A program made the position numbers and the translations under genes. Shown here one piece after another: positions 33,101 through 39,581 of a DNA stretch of 44,383 nucleotides; within the stretch, counting starts at the first letter, position 1, and each line of letters begins with the position of its first letter. The stretch is from Propionicimonas sp. (GTDB lineage: Bacteria; Actinomycetota; Actinomycetes; Propionibacteriales; Propionibacteriaceae), in NCBI RefSeq assembly GCF_029975155.1, contig NZ_JARKPQ010000311.1, forward strand, positions 1-44,383, given 5' to 3'. The notes under the pieces were generated by a model. That model saw nothing but the letters and a program-made list of their open reading frames with translations, was not told the DNA's origin and searched no databases.

Positions 33101-33535
33101 CTCGGTGAGCTCGGTGAAGGCGTCCACGTGCCGGGAGACCGACTCGCGGCACTTCTCGTTGAACGCCTCCACGCCGAACGCCTCGATGTCGGGCTTGCCG
33201 TTGAAGCCCAGCTCCTTCTCGACGGCCAGCTCGACGGGCAGGCCGTGGCAGTCCCAGCCGGCCTTGCGGTCGACGTGGTAGCCCTGCATGGTCTTGAACC
33301 GGGGGAAGACGTCCTTGAACACCCGGGCCTCGATGTGGTGGGTACCGGGCATGCCGTTGGCGGTCGGCGGACCCTCGTAGAACGTCCACGGCTTGCCGCC
33401 GGCGGTGCGCGCCAGTGAGGCGGCGAAGGTGTCGTTGGCGGCCCAGAATCCGAGGATCTCGCGCTCCATCGCCGGCAGGTCGAGCATCGCCGGCACGGCG
33501 CGGTACGTCCGCTGGGGGGCTGAGTCGGTGGTCAT
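30194..33535 (-). CDS. ileS: Isoleucyl-tRNA synthetase
   Basis: A 1113-aa class I synthetase of the long (eukaryote-like, type II) form. The HIGH-equivalent GMPGTHHIE is at 61-69, KMSK occurs in DGRKMSKHLGN, and the editing domain lies between them. Anticodon-binding and C-terminal domains follow. Two stretches are foreign to the family: about 24 residues (685-708, SLVEPVETPALRDASLAS...) between the catalytic and anticodon domains, and three tandem PSVIPAN units (1062-1082) near the end. Both are translated dispersed repeats. The ATG at 33535 follows GAAGGG, which is sequestered in a T-box leader stem. Confidence 0.96.
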   Translation of the reverse strand: MTTDSAPQRTYRAVPAMLDLPAMEREILGFWAANDTFAASLARTAGGKPWTFYEGPPTANGMPGTHHIEARVFKDVFPRFKTMQGYHVDRKAGWDCHGLPVELAVEKELGFNGKPDIEAFGVEAFNEKCRESVSRHVDAFTELTERMGYWVNLETAYWTMDPAFIESVWWALKQIHSAGLLVEDYRVAPYCPRCGTTLSDHELAQGYEDVSDPSVYVRFPLVSGPLAGKASLLVWTTTPWTLVSNTAVAVHPDVTYVVATNDEGEALVVAEPLAEKVLGEGWRLGQTFTGRELELWRYQRPFELVEFPDVVGGTHYVVLADYVTTEDGTGLVHQAPAFGEEDMLVCRQYGLPMVNPIRPDGTFEEGLDLVGGMFFKTADAVLVDDLTARGLMFRVLAYEHSYPHCWRCHTSLLYYAQPSWYIRTTAIKDELLRENANTNWYPEHIKWGRYGDWLNNNIDWALSRSRYWGTPLPIWRCPAGHQTCVGSRAELSQLTGRDYSALDPHRPFVDDVTFPCPNCQQTAHRVPEVIDAWFDSGSMPFAQWGYPWADGSKESFEPAYPADFICEAIDQTRGWFYSLMAVGTLVFDRSSYKNVLCLGHILAEDGRKMSKHLGNILEPIPLMDTHGADAVRWFMAAGGSPWSSRRVGHGTIQETVRKVLMTYLNTVAFQSLYARANGWSPASSSLVEPVETPALRDASLASSRSSSGSEIKVHVLDRWLTSARNTLVKQVTEALDDFDTQRAGALLASFVDDLSNWYVRRSRRRFWDGQPGALQTLHDTIEVVTRLMAPLVPFITERVWQDLVVTTDPDAPASVHLASWPVVDEAAIDPELDEAMQLTRRIVELGRSARAEAKVKTRQPLSRALIPSAAFGLLDAELRAEVMAELNVERVESFASAGDLVDHSAKGNFRALGKRFGKQTPLVAGAIASADASVLAADLATHGVAYVLVTELGEVEVTPEEVIVSERPREGWSVVNEQGETVALDLELTPELVRAGLAREVIRGVQEARKASGFEVSDRILLEWSATDAATAEAVRAHAALIGDEVLAVSVTEVPADAVPTTPSVIPANPSVIPANPSVIPANAGISAPEPTSWFTDDELALRFRVTRVEQAR
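30279..30349. repeat. Tandem 21-nt repeat inside ileS
   Basis: Three perfect copies of a 21-nt unit (30287-30307, 30308-30328, 30329-30349; GTTCGCCGGGATGACGGAGGG) encode PSVIPAN three times. The flank ATCCCGGCGTTCGCCGGGAT (30279-30298) is the half-palindrome of the MITE-like repeat family. The unit length is a multiple of three, so the frame is kept. Confidence 0.85.
31411..31482. repeat. Dispersed repeat inserted in ileS
   Basis: A family D unit (31411-31455, TCCCTGAGGAGCTTCG...GTCACGAAGGG) joins the word GTCTCGACAGGCTCGACGAGCG (31460-31481). Read on the minus strand it gives the in-frame linker around SLVEPVETPALRDASLAS. Length is a multiple of three. Confidence 0.7.
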
Positions 33536-33537
33536 TC

Positions 33538-33730
33538 GCGGCCCTTCGTCGTCTTCTCGCTTCGACGAAGGGACGAATCCTCGCGGACCCGCGGTACCAC
33601 CCCTCTTGGGCCCTCGGTGCGAAGACCCCGCTTCCTTGTTCGCCGCTGCCGGTTCTAGTGGGGGCACGTCGGCCCTGTTCTTCCGGCGGCTCCGGGGTGA
33701 TGGCCCCATCAACGCCTTGCGGACCCAGAC
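33538..33730 (-). promoter_or_regulatory. Ile T-box riboswitch (translational, short stem I) upstream of ileS
   Basis: On the minus strand, -10 TAGACT (plus 33731-33736) overlaps the stop codon of the upstream regulator gene. Next comes a GGGG-CCATCA-CCCC hairpin (33692-33707) whose loop shows AUC, an Ile codon. The canonical T-box GGGGTGGTACCGCGG is at about 33590-33604. The stem CCCTTCGTC (33564-33572 on the coding strand) with GACGAAGGG (33542-33550) buries the GAAGGG ribosome site 6 nt before the ATG. Uncharged tRNA-Ile should free the site, as in actinobacterial ileS T-boxes. Confidence 0.85.
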
Positions 33731-33733
33731 AGT

Positions 33734-34408
33734 CTAGACGTTGCCGGTGTCGGGTTTCGACAGCCCGGCCTCGTACACCCGCAGCGCCACCTGGACGCGG
33801 TTCGTCGCGCCCAGCTTCGCCATCACGCTGCCCAGATGGGTCTTCACGGTGGCGAGGCTGACGAAAAGGGTTTCGGCGATCTCCGCGTTGGTGTCGCCGC
33901 GAGCGACCGCCACGGCGACGTCCCGTTCCCTGGGGGTGAGGCCGTCCAGCGCGGCGAGCGCCTGTTCGCGCCGCCCGCCCACAGCGCCTGCGGCCCGTCC
34001 GACCAGCCGCCGGGTGACCGACGGCGAGAGCGGGATCCGTCCGCGCGCGGCCTGGCGCACCGCGTCCACCAGGTCCTCGGGGGCGGTGTCCTTGAGCAGG
34101 AAGCCCACGGCGCCCTGTTGCAGCGCCTGTAGCACGGTCTGGTCGTTGTCGAAGGTGGTCAGGACGAGCACCCGGCAGGCCGGATCCCGGTCGAGGAGGA
34201 GGTCGATGGCCTCCAGGCCGCTCATCACCGGCATCCGGATATCCATCAGCACCACGTCCGGGACCAGCGTGGCGACGGCCTCAACGGCTTCGGCGCCGTT
34301 CGCGGCCTCGCCGACAACGGTGATGCCGTCCACACCGTCCAGCAGCAGGCGCAGGCCCGTCCGGATCAGGTACTCGTCGTCGACCACCAGCACGCTCACC
34401 CCGGCCAC
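33734..34408 (-). CDS. Response regulator, NarL/LuxR family
   Basis: A 224-aa regulator: receiver with VVDDEYLIR, phospho-Asp56 in VLMDIRMPV and Lys in FLLKDTAPEDL, then a LuxR helix-turn-helix (LTPRERDVAVAVARGDTNAEI...LATVKTHLGSVM). The GTG at 34408 has GGAGG upstream; a second GTG at 34399 overlaps the kinase stop as GTGA. It is transcribed with the kinase gene and ends inside the ileS promoter. Targets are not visible; the divergent CPBP gene is a candidate. Confidence 0.92.
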   Translation of the reverse strand: MAGVSVLVVDDEYLIRTGLRLLLDGVDGITVVGEAANGAEAVEAVATLVPDVVLMDIRMPVMSGLEAIDLLLDRDPACRVLVLTTFDNDQTVLQALQQGAVGFLLKDTAPEDLVDAVRQAARGRIPLSPSVTRRLVGRAAGAVGGRREQALAALDGLTPRERDVAVAVARGDTNAEIAETLFVSLATVKTHLGSVMAKLGATNRVQVALRVYEAGLSKPDTGNV

Positions 34409-35568
34409 GGCAGCACCGCCTCCACCACGAACCGGCGGGGGTCGTCCCGGTCCACCATCAGGCGGCCGCCGGCGAGCCGCGCCCGCTCCGCGATGCCGAC
34501 CAGGCCGCGAGCGGAGCCGCCGCCCGGCAGCGGGCCGACAGGCACCGCGTTCTCCGAGCGCACCACCAACCGGTCGCCGGCCGCGCCGGTGACGCTCAGG
34601 CGCACTTCGTGGCCCGGCGCGTGCCGCAGGGCGTTGGTGAGGCACTCCTGGACGATCCGGAAGACGTGGCGCGCCAGGTCGTCCGGGAGCGCGCCGGCCA
34701 CCACGGACGGGGCCAGTTCCGCCACCACCGGCGTGCCGGCCCGGCGGACGTCCGCGATCAGTTCCAGCAGGCGTTCGCGCAGGTCCGGCGACGGCTCGTC
34801 GCCGGACGGGGACTCGGCCAGCATGCCGAGCGTGTTCCGCAGGTCGACGAGCGCGCGCTGGGCCGCGTCGCGGATGGCGGCCACGCTCTGCGTCCGCTGC
34901 TCGCCGCTCATGTCCGGACGGTACTGCAGCGCCGCCGAGTGGACCGCGATCACCGAGAGCCGGTGGCCGAGTTCGTCGTGGAGTTCACGGGCGATCCGGC
35001 CGCGTTCGTCGATCCGGGCGCGCTCGGCCCCGGCCTCCTGCCCGGCGCGCAGCAGGACGGCTTCGCGGCGCAGGCCGTCCAGCTCCGCTCGCCGCGCGCC
35101 GATGACCAGGCCGACCAGCACCAGCAGGGCGTTGCCGATCAGGGCCGCGGTCAGGAGTTCGGCCAGAGTCGTCTCTGACCCGAGGGACGACGGCCCCGGC
35201 AACCACAGGTCGGCCGACACGGTGGACCCGAGTTGTACCGCGACCACCGCGGCGATGGCGGCCGGTCGGCGGCGGGCCGACAGCGAGATGACGACGAGCG
35301 CGAGGGCGCCGAGCGAGGCGGCCGACCAGCCGGAGACCGCCGCGACGCCCAGGGCGATGGCCGTCGGGGCACGGCGCCGGAACCCGGCGGCGACGAGGGC
35401 GGCGATCGCCAGCATCAGGTCGAGCAGTGCAGGCCAGACCGGGAGATCGGGCTCGGCGTCGACGGCGAGCCCCCAGGCGACCGTCCAGACCAGGAGCCCC
35501 GTGGCGGCCGCGACGGCCATCCTCCAGCCCTCGCTCCAGACGCGGCGAAGGGTGGGCACGGGCCTCAT
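34396..35568 (-). CDS. Sensor histidine kinase (NarL/DesK type)
   Basis: A 390-aa kinase with about six N-terminal membrane helices (18-155), a short coiled linker, HisKA_3 with RIARELHDELGHRL (His197) and a C-terminal HATPase_c with NALRHAPGHEV and RGLVGIAERARL. It lacks an extracellular sensing domain, so it likely senses membrane state or a partner protein. It overlaps the regulator gene and has no orphan features. Confidence 0.9.
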   Translation of the reverse strand: MRPVPTLRRVWSEGWRMAVAAATGLLVWTVAWGLAVDAEPDLPVWPALLDLMLAIAALVAAGFRRRAPTAIALGVAAVSGWSAASLGALALVVISLSARRRPAAIAAVVAVQLGSTVSADLWLPGPSSLGSETTLAELLTAALIGNALLVLVGLVIGARRAELDGLRREAVLLRAGQEAGAERARIDERGRIARELHDELGHRLSVIAVHSAALQYRPDMSGEQRTQSVAAIRDAAQRALVDLRNTLGMLAESPSGDEPSPDLRERLLELIADVRRAGTPVVAELAPSVVAGALPDDLARHVFRIVQECLTNALRHAPGHEVRLSVTGAAGDRLVVRSENAVPVGPLPGGGSARGLVGIAERARLAGGRLMVDRDDPRRFVVEAVLPWPG

Positions 35569-35691
35569 CCTATGGACGGTGCCGGTGGCTCCGCATCGGC
35601 TATTGGTCGCAGGCGCGGTTCAGACCTTCGGTGGCCGTGACCGGCCTGCCGCCCGATGTGGCGGTTGGCCGGCCCCGGCCAGCCTGTTGCC

Positions 35692-36624
35692 ATGAGCACC
35701 CATCACATCCTCGTCCCCACCCCACCTGTCGCCGCGGCCGGCACTGGCCCGGTGGCATACCACCGGCTGGCCACGACGTGGCCGGGAGCCCGTCGCTGGA
35801 AGCCGTTGCTGGGCCTGCTGATCGGCGCGGCGTGCTACGTCGCGCTCTCGCTGGGCGTCCTCGTGTTGCTGGTGATCGGCGCGCTCGTCCAGGGAACCGA
35901 GCCGGACTGGCTCTCGCTCGATGCCGACCGCTGGGACCTGCAGGACCCGGCGGTGGTTGCGTTCATGCTTGCCGGGATCGGGCTCCTGTTGCCCGCCACG
36001 TGGCTGGGCTTTCGCGCGGTCGGCTGCCATCCGTCCGGGTTGCTCTGGTCGGTGGCCGGCCGGCTCCGGGTGGCGCTGCTGGTGCGCGGGCTGGCCGTGG
36101 CGCTCCCGGTGTTCGGGGTCGTCTTCGTGGCGGACCACCTGCTCCGTGGCGGCGGCGCCGTCGTGCCGTCCGGCGGGCTGCTCCTGGCGCTGGTGTGGGT
36201 GCTGCTGGTGCCCGTGCAGGCCGCGGCGGAGGAGTACGTCTTCCGCGGGGCGCTGGCCCAGGTCATCGGAGCCTGGCTGCGCCACCCGGCGTGGGCGATC
36301 CTGCTGCCCGTCCCACTGTTCACCGTCGGCCACGACTACAACGCGATGGGCCTGGTCGAGGTGGCGCTGTTCGGGGTGGCCGCCGGCTGGCTCACGTGGC
36401 GCACGGGCGGACTGGAGGCCGCGATCGCCATGCACATCGCCAACAACCTGCTGCTCGGCGTGCTCGGCGCGGCGGGCTGGTACGACGTCAACGCGACGAA
36501 CGCCGAGCTGCTCGACCTGGTCGTCGGGCTGATCCCCGTGGCCGTCTTCGTGGTCTGGATCGAGGCGCAGTTCCGCCGGGCGGCGCACCCGACCTCACGC
36601 AAAGTGGCCCGGATTGGCCGATGA
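35692..36624 (+). CDS. CPBP intramembrane metalloprotease (Abi/CAAX type)
   Basis: A 310-aa protein with about eight membrane helices. Motif 1 EEYVFR (E180, E181, R185), motif 2 FTVGHDYN (H214) and motif 3 HIANN (H248, N252) are all intact, so it should be active. Bacterial CPBP proteins include bacteriocin self-immunity and peptide-processing enzymes; none of that can be assigned here. The ATG at 35692 replaces a longer frame from 35656. The last eight codons (RKVARIGR) are supplied by one arm of a 23-bp palindrome with the stop codon in its loop. Confidence 0.88.
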   Translation: MSTHHILVPTPPVAAAGTGPVAYHRLATTWPGARRWKPLLGLLIGAACYVALSLGVLVLLVIGALVQGTEPDWLSLDADRWDLQDPAVVAFMLAGIGLLLPATWLGFRAVGCHPSGLLWSVAGRLRVALLVRGLAVALPVFGVVFVADHLLRGGGAVVPSGGLLLALVWVLLVPVQAAAEEYVFRGALAQVIGAWLRHPAWAILLPVPLFTVGHDYNAMGLVEVALFGVAAGWLTWRTGGLEAAIAMHIANNLLLGVLGAAGWYDVNATNAELLDLVVGLIPVAVFVVWIEAQFRRAAHPTSRKVARIGR

Positions 36625-36647
36625 CGGCCAATCCGGGCCACTTTGCG
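36598..36647. terminator. Perfect 23-bp palindrome between convergent genes
   Basis: CGCAAAGTGGCCCGGATTGG... (36598-36620) is mirrored exactly at 36625-36647 around a 4-nt loop ATGA that contains the CPBP stop codon. It lies between convergent CPBP and SHOCT genes. It is a probable bidirectional terminator without a T-tract, resembling the repeat families A and B in size and placement. Confidence 0.65.
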
Positions 36648-36706
36648 CGGTGCGTGGCGGTGGGTGGCGACGGTGAGGAGGTGGCGTCCGTCGCCGTCCC
36701 CGCTGG

Positions 36707-37099
36707 CTAGATGCCGGCCCCGTCCTCGCCTTCCGGCTTCGGTGCGGGAGCCTCGGGCTGCGGTGGCGGGGGCGCCTGCGGCGTCCACTCGTTCGGGACG
36801 GGACCGCCGCTGCCCAGCAGTGCGGCCTTGCGGGTCATGTAGTCCTCGACCTCGATCTCGCCGCGGGCGAGCCGCTCGTCGAGGATCTGCAGTGCCGGGG
36901 GCATCGGTGGACGGTGGTGCGGGTGGTGACCCAACGGCCCGGAACCGCCGGGACCGAACTTCTTGCCCTTCGCCCGCTTCACCAGGTAGACGACCAACAG
37001 CGCGAGCAACGCCAGCACGACCAGCGTGCCGATGAAGCCCATGAATCCCCACAGCAGACTGCTGCCGCCGCCCATGCCGGGACCGGGATAGTGACGCAT
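36707..37099 (-). CDS. SHOCT-domain membrane protein
   Basis: A 130-aa protein: a Gly-rich start, one membrane helix (about 15-40), a basic KRAKGKK linker, a His/Pro-rich spacer, then the SHOCT motif LQILDERLARGEIEVEDYMTR (about 72-92) and a Pro/Glu tail. SHOCT is a short oligomerisation module at protein ends. GAGGAGG lies 6 nt before the ATG. Function unknown. Confidence 0.82.
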   Translation of the reverse strand: MRHYPGPGMGGGSSLLWGFMGFIGTLVVLALLALLVVYLVKRAKGKKFGPGGSGPLGHHPHHRPPMPPALQILDERLARGEIEVEDYMTRKAALLGSGGPVPNEWTPQAPPPPQPEAPAPKPEGEDGAGI

Positions 37100-37188
37100 T
37101 CCAACCTCCTCACAGGTCTTGCCTGCCCATAAGTGTGGCCCGCGATTCTGTGGTCATGCTGTGAATCAGCCGCGAAAGGGAGGTGGCG

Positions 37189-37246
37189 GGAAATGGGACC
37201 TGTCCCCGTTAAGGCCGGCGTCGTAACGGGGACAGGTCCCATTTCC
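37189..37246. repeat. Palindromic repeat, family A, copy 2
   Basis: Perfect 23-nt arms (37189-37211 and 37224-37246) with the words GGAAATGGGACCTGTCCCCG, loop 12 nt. The right arm ends 2 nt before the stop codon of the Imm-5-like gene. It shares the GGGGACAGGTCC core with copy 1 at 138-191, more than 36 kb away. Confidence 0.82.
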
Positions 37247-37248
37247 GT

Positions 37249-37698
37249 TCAGAGCGCGCAGGTGGCCGCGCCCGGCTCGGGCGGTTCCTCGTCGCCGAAG
37301 ACGGACGGACGCAGCGCGGCGGGCAGCGCCAGCCACTGGCGACGACGCTCGGCCTCGACCGCCGGCTGGCGTTCACAGGGTGCGCTGTGCAGCGAGAACA
37401 CCTCGGCGGTGAGCCGGGCAGCCTCCCGCGCGAGCGCCGGGTCGCCGACGCTGGCCGCAGCGTGCGCGGCGGCCCGGCAGGCGGTGGCTGACGCCGCGTG
37501 GCCCGACTCCTGGGCGTCGCGGGCGGCCGACTGGGCCTCGAAGGCGGCGTCCTGGCTGGCCCCGGCGGAGCCGCTCCCGTCCGCCCATGCCCGGGTGGCC
37601 AGAAGTGCGGCGACGGCGCGCGGGTCGTCGGCCGAGACGTGGCTGAGCGCACGCTCCGCGCAGTCGGCGGCCCAGACGGCCAGCTCCGGTGCGGTCAT
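37249..37698 (-). CDS. Imm-5-like putative immunity protein
   Basis: A 149-aa, Ala-rich, all-helical protein. ELAVWAADCAERALSHV, ATRAWADGSG, and the repeated AA.AAR.A / AAAHAAASVGDPALAREAA pattern match the Imm-5 family, whose members are predicted immunity proteins of polymorphic toxin systems. No toxin gene is nearby; the gene is instead coupled (ATGA) to the HAD phosphatase gene. The family call is from pattern memory, and a general helical-repeat protein is the alternative. Confidence 0.6.
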   Translation of the reverse strand: MTAPELAVWAADCAERALSHVSADDPRAVAALLATRAWADGSGSAGASQDAAFEAQSAARDAQESGHAASATACRAAAHAAASVGDPALAREAARLTAEVFSLHSAPCERQPAVEAERRRQWLALPAALRPSVFGDEEPPEPGAATCAL

Positions 37699-38552
37699 CG
37701 CCGTCCGAGGGGATCGGCGGCGAGCACCTGCTCGATGACCAGCGCGAGGCCGTCCTCGGTGTTGGGCGCGGTCACCCAGTCCGCGGCGGCGATCGTCTCG
37801 GCGACGGCGTTGCCCATCGCCACCCCGACGCCCGCCCAGCGCAGCAGTTCGATGTCGTTCTTGGCGTCGCCGGCGGCCAGCACCTCGGACGCGTCCACCT
37901 CGAGCAGGCCGCACAGCCGGGCGACGCCGCGTGCCTTGGTCACCCCGGCACCGGAGATCTCCAGGAACGGCGCGCCGGAGGTGGTGGCGTGGAAGCCGGC
38001 CAGCCCGGACCGGTCGAGCACCCGCAGCAGGTCGTCCGCGTCCAGCTGGGGGTGCCGCACGGTGAGCTTCAGCGTTGGCTCGGAGACGATGCCGGCCACA
38101 TCCTGCTCGTCGATCGTCCAGAACCGCAGTTCGTGCGGGCCGATCAGGTCGACGTAGCCGGGTTCGGCGGCGTTCCGGGTGCCGTGGTCACGGACGGCGG
38201 AGAATCGGACGCCCTCCAGCTCGGCGGTGAGGAACGAGACGACGTCGGCAGCGGCGGACGGGGCGAGCAGGTCCTCGAAGAGGATCTCCCCGCTGGCCAG
38301 GTCCACGCCGATCGCGCCGTTGCTGCCCACGGCGTGGGTGACGCCACTGCCCGGGACCGCCGCCGGGATGTGCGCGATCTGCCGGCCGGTGGCCGCGACG
38401 ATCCGGACGCCGGCAGCGGTTGCCCGTCCGATGGCCTCGGTGGTGCGGACGGTCACCCGTTCGTGCGGGTCGAGCAGGGTGCCGTCCAGATCGCTGGCGA
38501 CGAGCCGGATCGGGTGTGGCAGGACGGGACTGGTCATCTCCGGCGCTTTCAC
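37695..38552 (-). CDS. Cof-type HAD-superfamily phosphatase
   Basis: A 285-aa hydrolase with catalytic motif I DLDGTLLD (about 16-23), motif II AATGRQ, a C2-type cap, Lys in TLKLTV and motif [18 protein letters not shown]. The Cof group dephosphorylates small sugar phosphates and cofactors with broad specificity. The GTG at 38552 overlaps the recR stop as GTGA and has AGGTGA upstream; an internal ATG at 38537 is less well placed. Confidence 0.9.
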   Translation of the reverse strand: MKAPEMTSPVLPHPIRLVASDLDGTLLDPHERVTVRTTEAIGRATAAGVRIVAATGRQIAHIPAAVPGSGVTHAVGSNGAIGVDLASGEILFEDLLAPSAAADVVSFLTAELEGVRFSAVRDHGTRNAAEPGYVDLIGPHELRFWTIDEQDVAGIVSEPTLKLTVRHPQLDADDLLRVLDRSGLAGFHATTSGAPFLEISGAGVTKARGVARLCGLLEVDASEVLAAGDAKNDIELLRWAGVGVAMGNAVAETIAAADWVTAPNTEDGLALVIEQVLAADPLGRR

Positions 38553-39148
38553 GCGGTCACCTGGCGGCGGCCCTGGAAGGCGCGGCCGAGGGTGACTTCG
38601 TCTGCGTACTCGAGGTCGCCGCCCACGGGCAGGCCGCTGGCCAGCCGGGAGACGGTGACGCCCATGGGGATCAACAGGCGCGAGATGAAGGTGGCCGTGG
38701 CCTCGCCCTCGAGGTTGGGGTCGGTGGCCAGGATGACCTCGGTGACCGTGCCGTCCGCCAACCGCTTGCACAGTTCGCTGATCCGCAGGTCGGCGGGTCC
38801 GACGTTGTCGATCGGGCTGATCGCGCCGCCGAGCACGTGGTACAGGCCGCGGAACTCGTGCGTCCGTTCGATCGCCATCACGTCCTTGGACTCCTCCACC
38901 ACGCAGATCGCGGTGCGGTCGCGGCGCGGGTCGCGGCAGACGCGGCAGGTCTCCTCCTCGGAGATGTTGAAGCACACGTCGCAGAAGCGCACCTTCTCGG
39001 TCACCTCGCGCAGTGTGGCGGCGAGGCGTTCCACGTCCGCCTTGTCGGTGGCCAGGATGTGAAAGGCGATCCGCTGCGCGCCCTTCGGCCCGATGCCGGG
39101 CAGTCTGCCCAACTCGTCGATCAGGTCCTGGATCGGGCCTTCGTACAC
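38549..39148 (-). CDS. recR: Recombination mediator RecR
   Basis: A 199-aa protein: helix-hairpin-helix start [23 protein letters not shown], zinc site C..C...C..C ([19 protein letters not shown]), a Toprim domain [15 protein letters not shown] and a Walker-B-like end. RecR works with RecO/RecF to load RecA at gaps. GTG start. The order dnaX-ybaB-recR is conserved across bacteria; here a family D repeat separates ybaB and recR. Confidence 0.97.
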   Translation of the reverse strand: MYEGPIQDLIDELGRLPGIGPKGAQRIAFHILATDKADVERLAATLREVTEKVRFCDVCFNISEEETCRVCRDPRRDRTAICVVEESKDVMAIERTHEFRGLYHVLGGAISPIDNVGPADLRISELCKRLADGTVTEVILATDPNLEGEATATFISRLLIPMGVTVSRLASGLPVGGDLEYADEVTLGRAFQGRRQVTA

Positions 39149-39169
39149 GGTGTTCCTCGGTGTTGGGGC

Positions 39170-39211
39170 CCTTCGTGACGTCCGGCTCGTTCCTCGCCGG
39201 GCTCCTCAGGG
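39170..39211. repeat. Dispersed repeat family D, single copy
   Basis: CCCTTCGTGACGTCCGGCTC, followed by GTTCCTCGCCGGGCTCCTCAG, in the 76-nt gap between ybaB and recR. It carries the same words as copies in the dnaX linker and at 21381-21498. Confidence 0.65.
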
Positions 39212-39224
39212 GCCGTTGTGGCGG

Positions 39225-39536
39225 CTACAGGTCCAGTTCGGGCATCGGCGGCATGGTGGCCTGGGCCAGCGCCATCGCCTGGTGGTTCGCGTCGCGGACG
39301 GCGGCGACGATCAGGTCGGCGAGCGTCTCGGTGTCGGTGGGGTCGCAGGCCTCCGGCTTGATCACGAGGCCGACGAGCTCGCCGGTGCCGGTGAGGGTGG
39401 CCTCGACGAGGTCGCCCCCGGCGGTGCCCGTCACCGTCTTCGCGGCCAGGGCTGCCTGGGCCTGTTCCAGCTGGTCCTGCATGGCCTGCGCCTGGTTCAG
39501 CAGGCCCTGCAGGTCGATGCTGCCGGGATCGAACAT
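39225..39536 (-). CDS. YbaB/EbfC nucleoid-associated protein
   Basis: A 103-aa dimeric DNA-binding protein. FDPGSIDLQGLLNQAQAMQDQLEQAQAAL gives the N-terminal coiled coil, followed by KTVTGTAGGDLVEATLTGTGELVGLVIKP. It is a full-length member in its classic position between dnaX and recR, and likely coats DNA or regulates locally. Confidence 0.94.
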   Translation of the reverse strand: MFDPGSIDLQGLLNQAQAMQDQLEQAQAALAAKTVTGTAGGDLVEATLTGTGELVGLVIKPEACDPTDTETLADLIVAAVRDANHQAMALAQATMPPMPELDL

Positions 39537-39581
39537 CTCAACTCCTCGATTCGGGACGGCTGCCCGTCATGGTAGCCGTGA

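Noticed and set aside
31589..33418. 609-codon open frame on the plus strand opposite ileS
   Set aside because: It is antisense to a certain gene, its composition is Arg/Gly/Asp/His-rich without any fold-like pattern, and long shadow frames are expected at this GC content. The same applies to 2947-5238, 30422-31417 and 40353-42221 (+).
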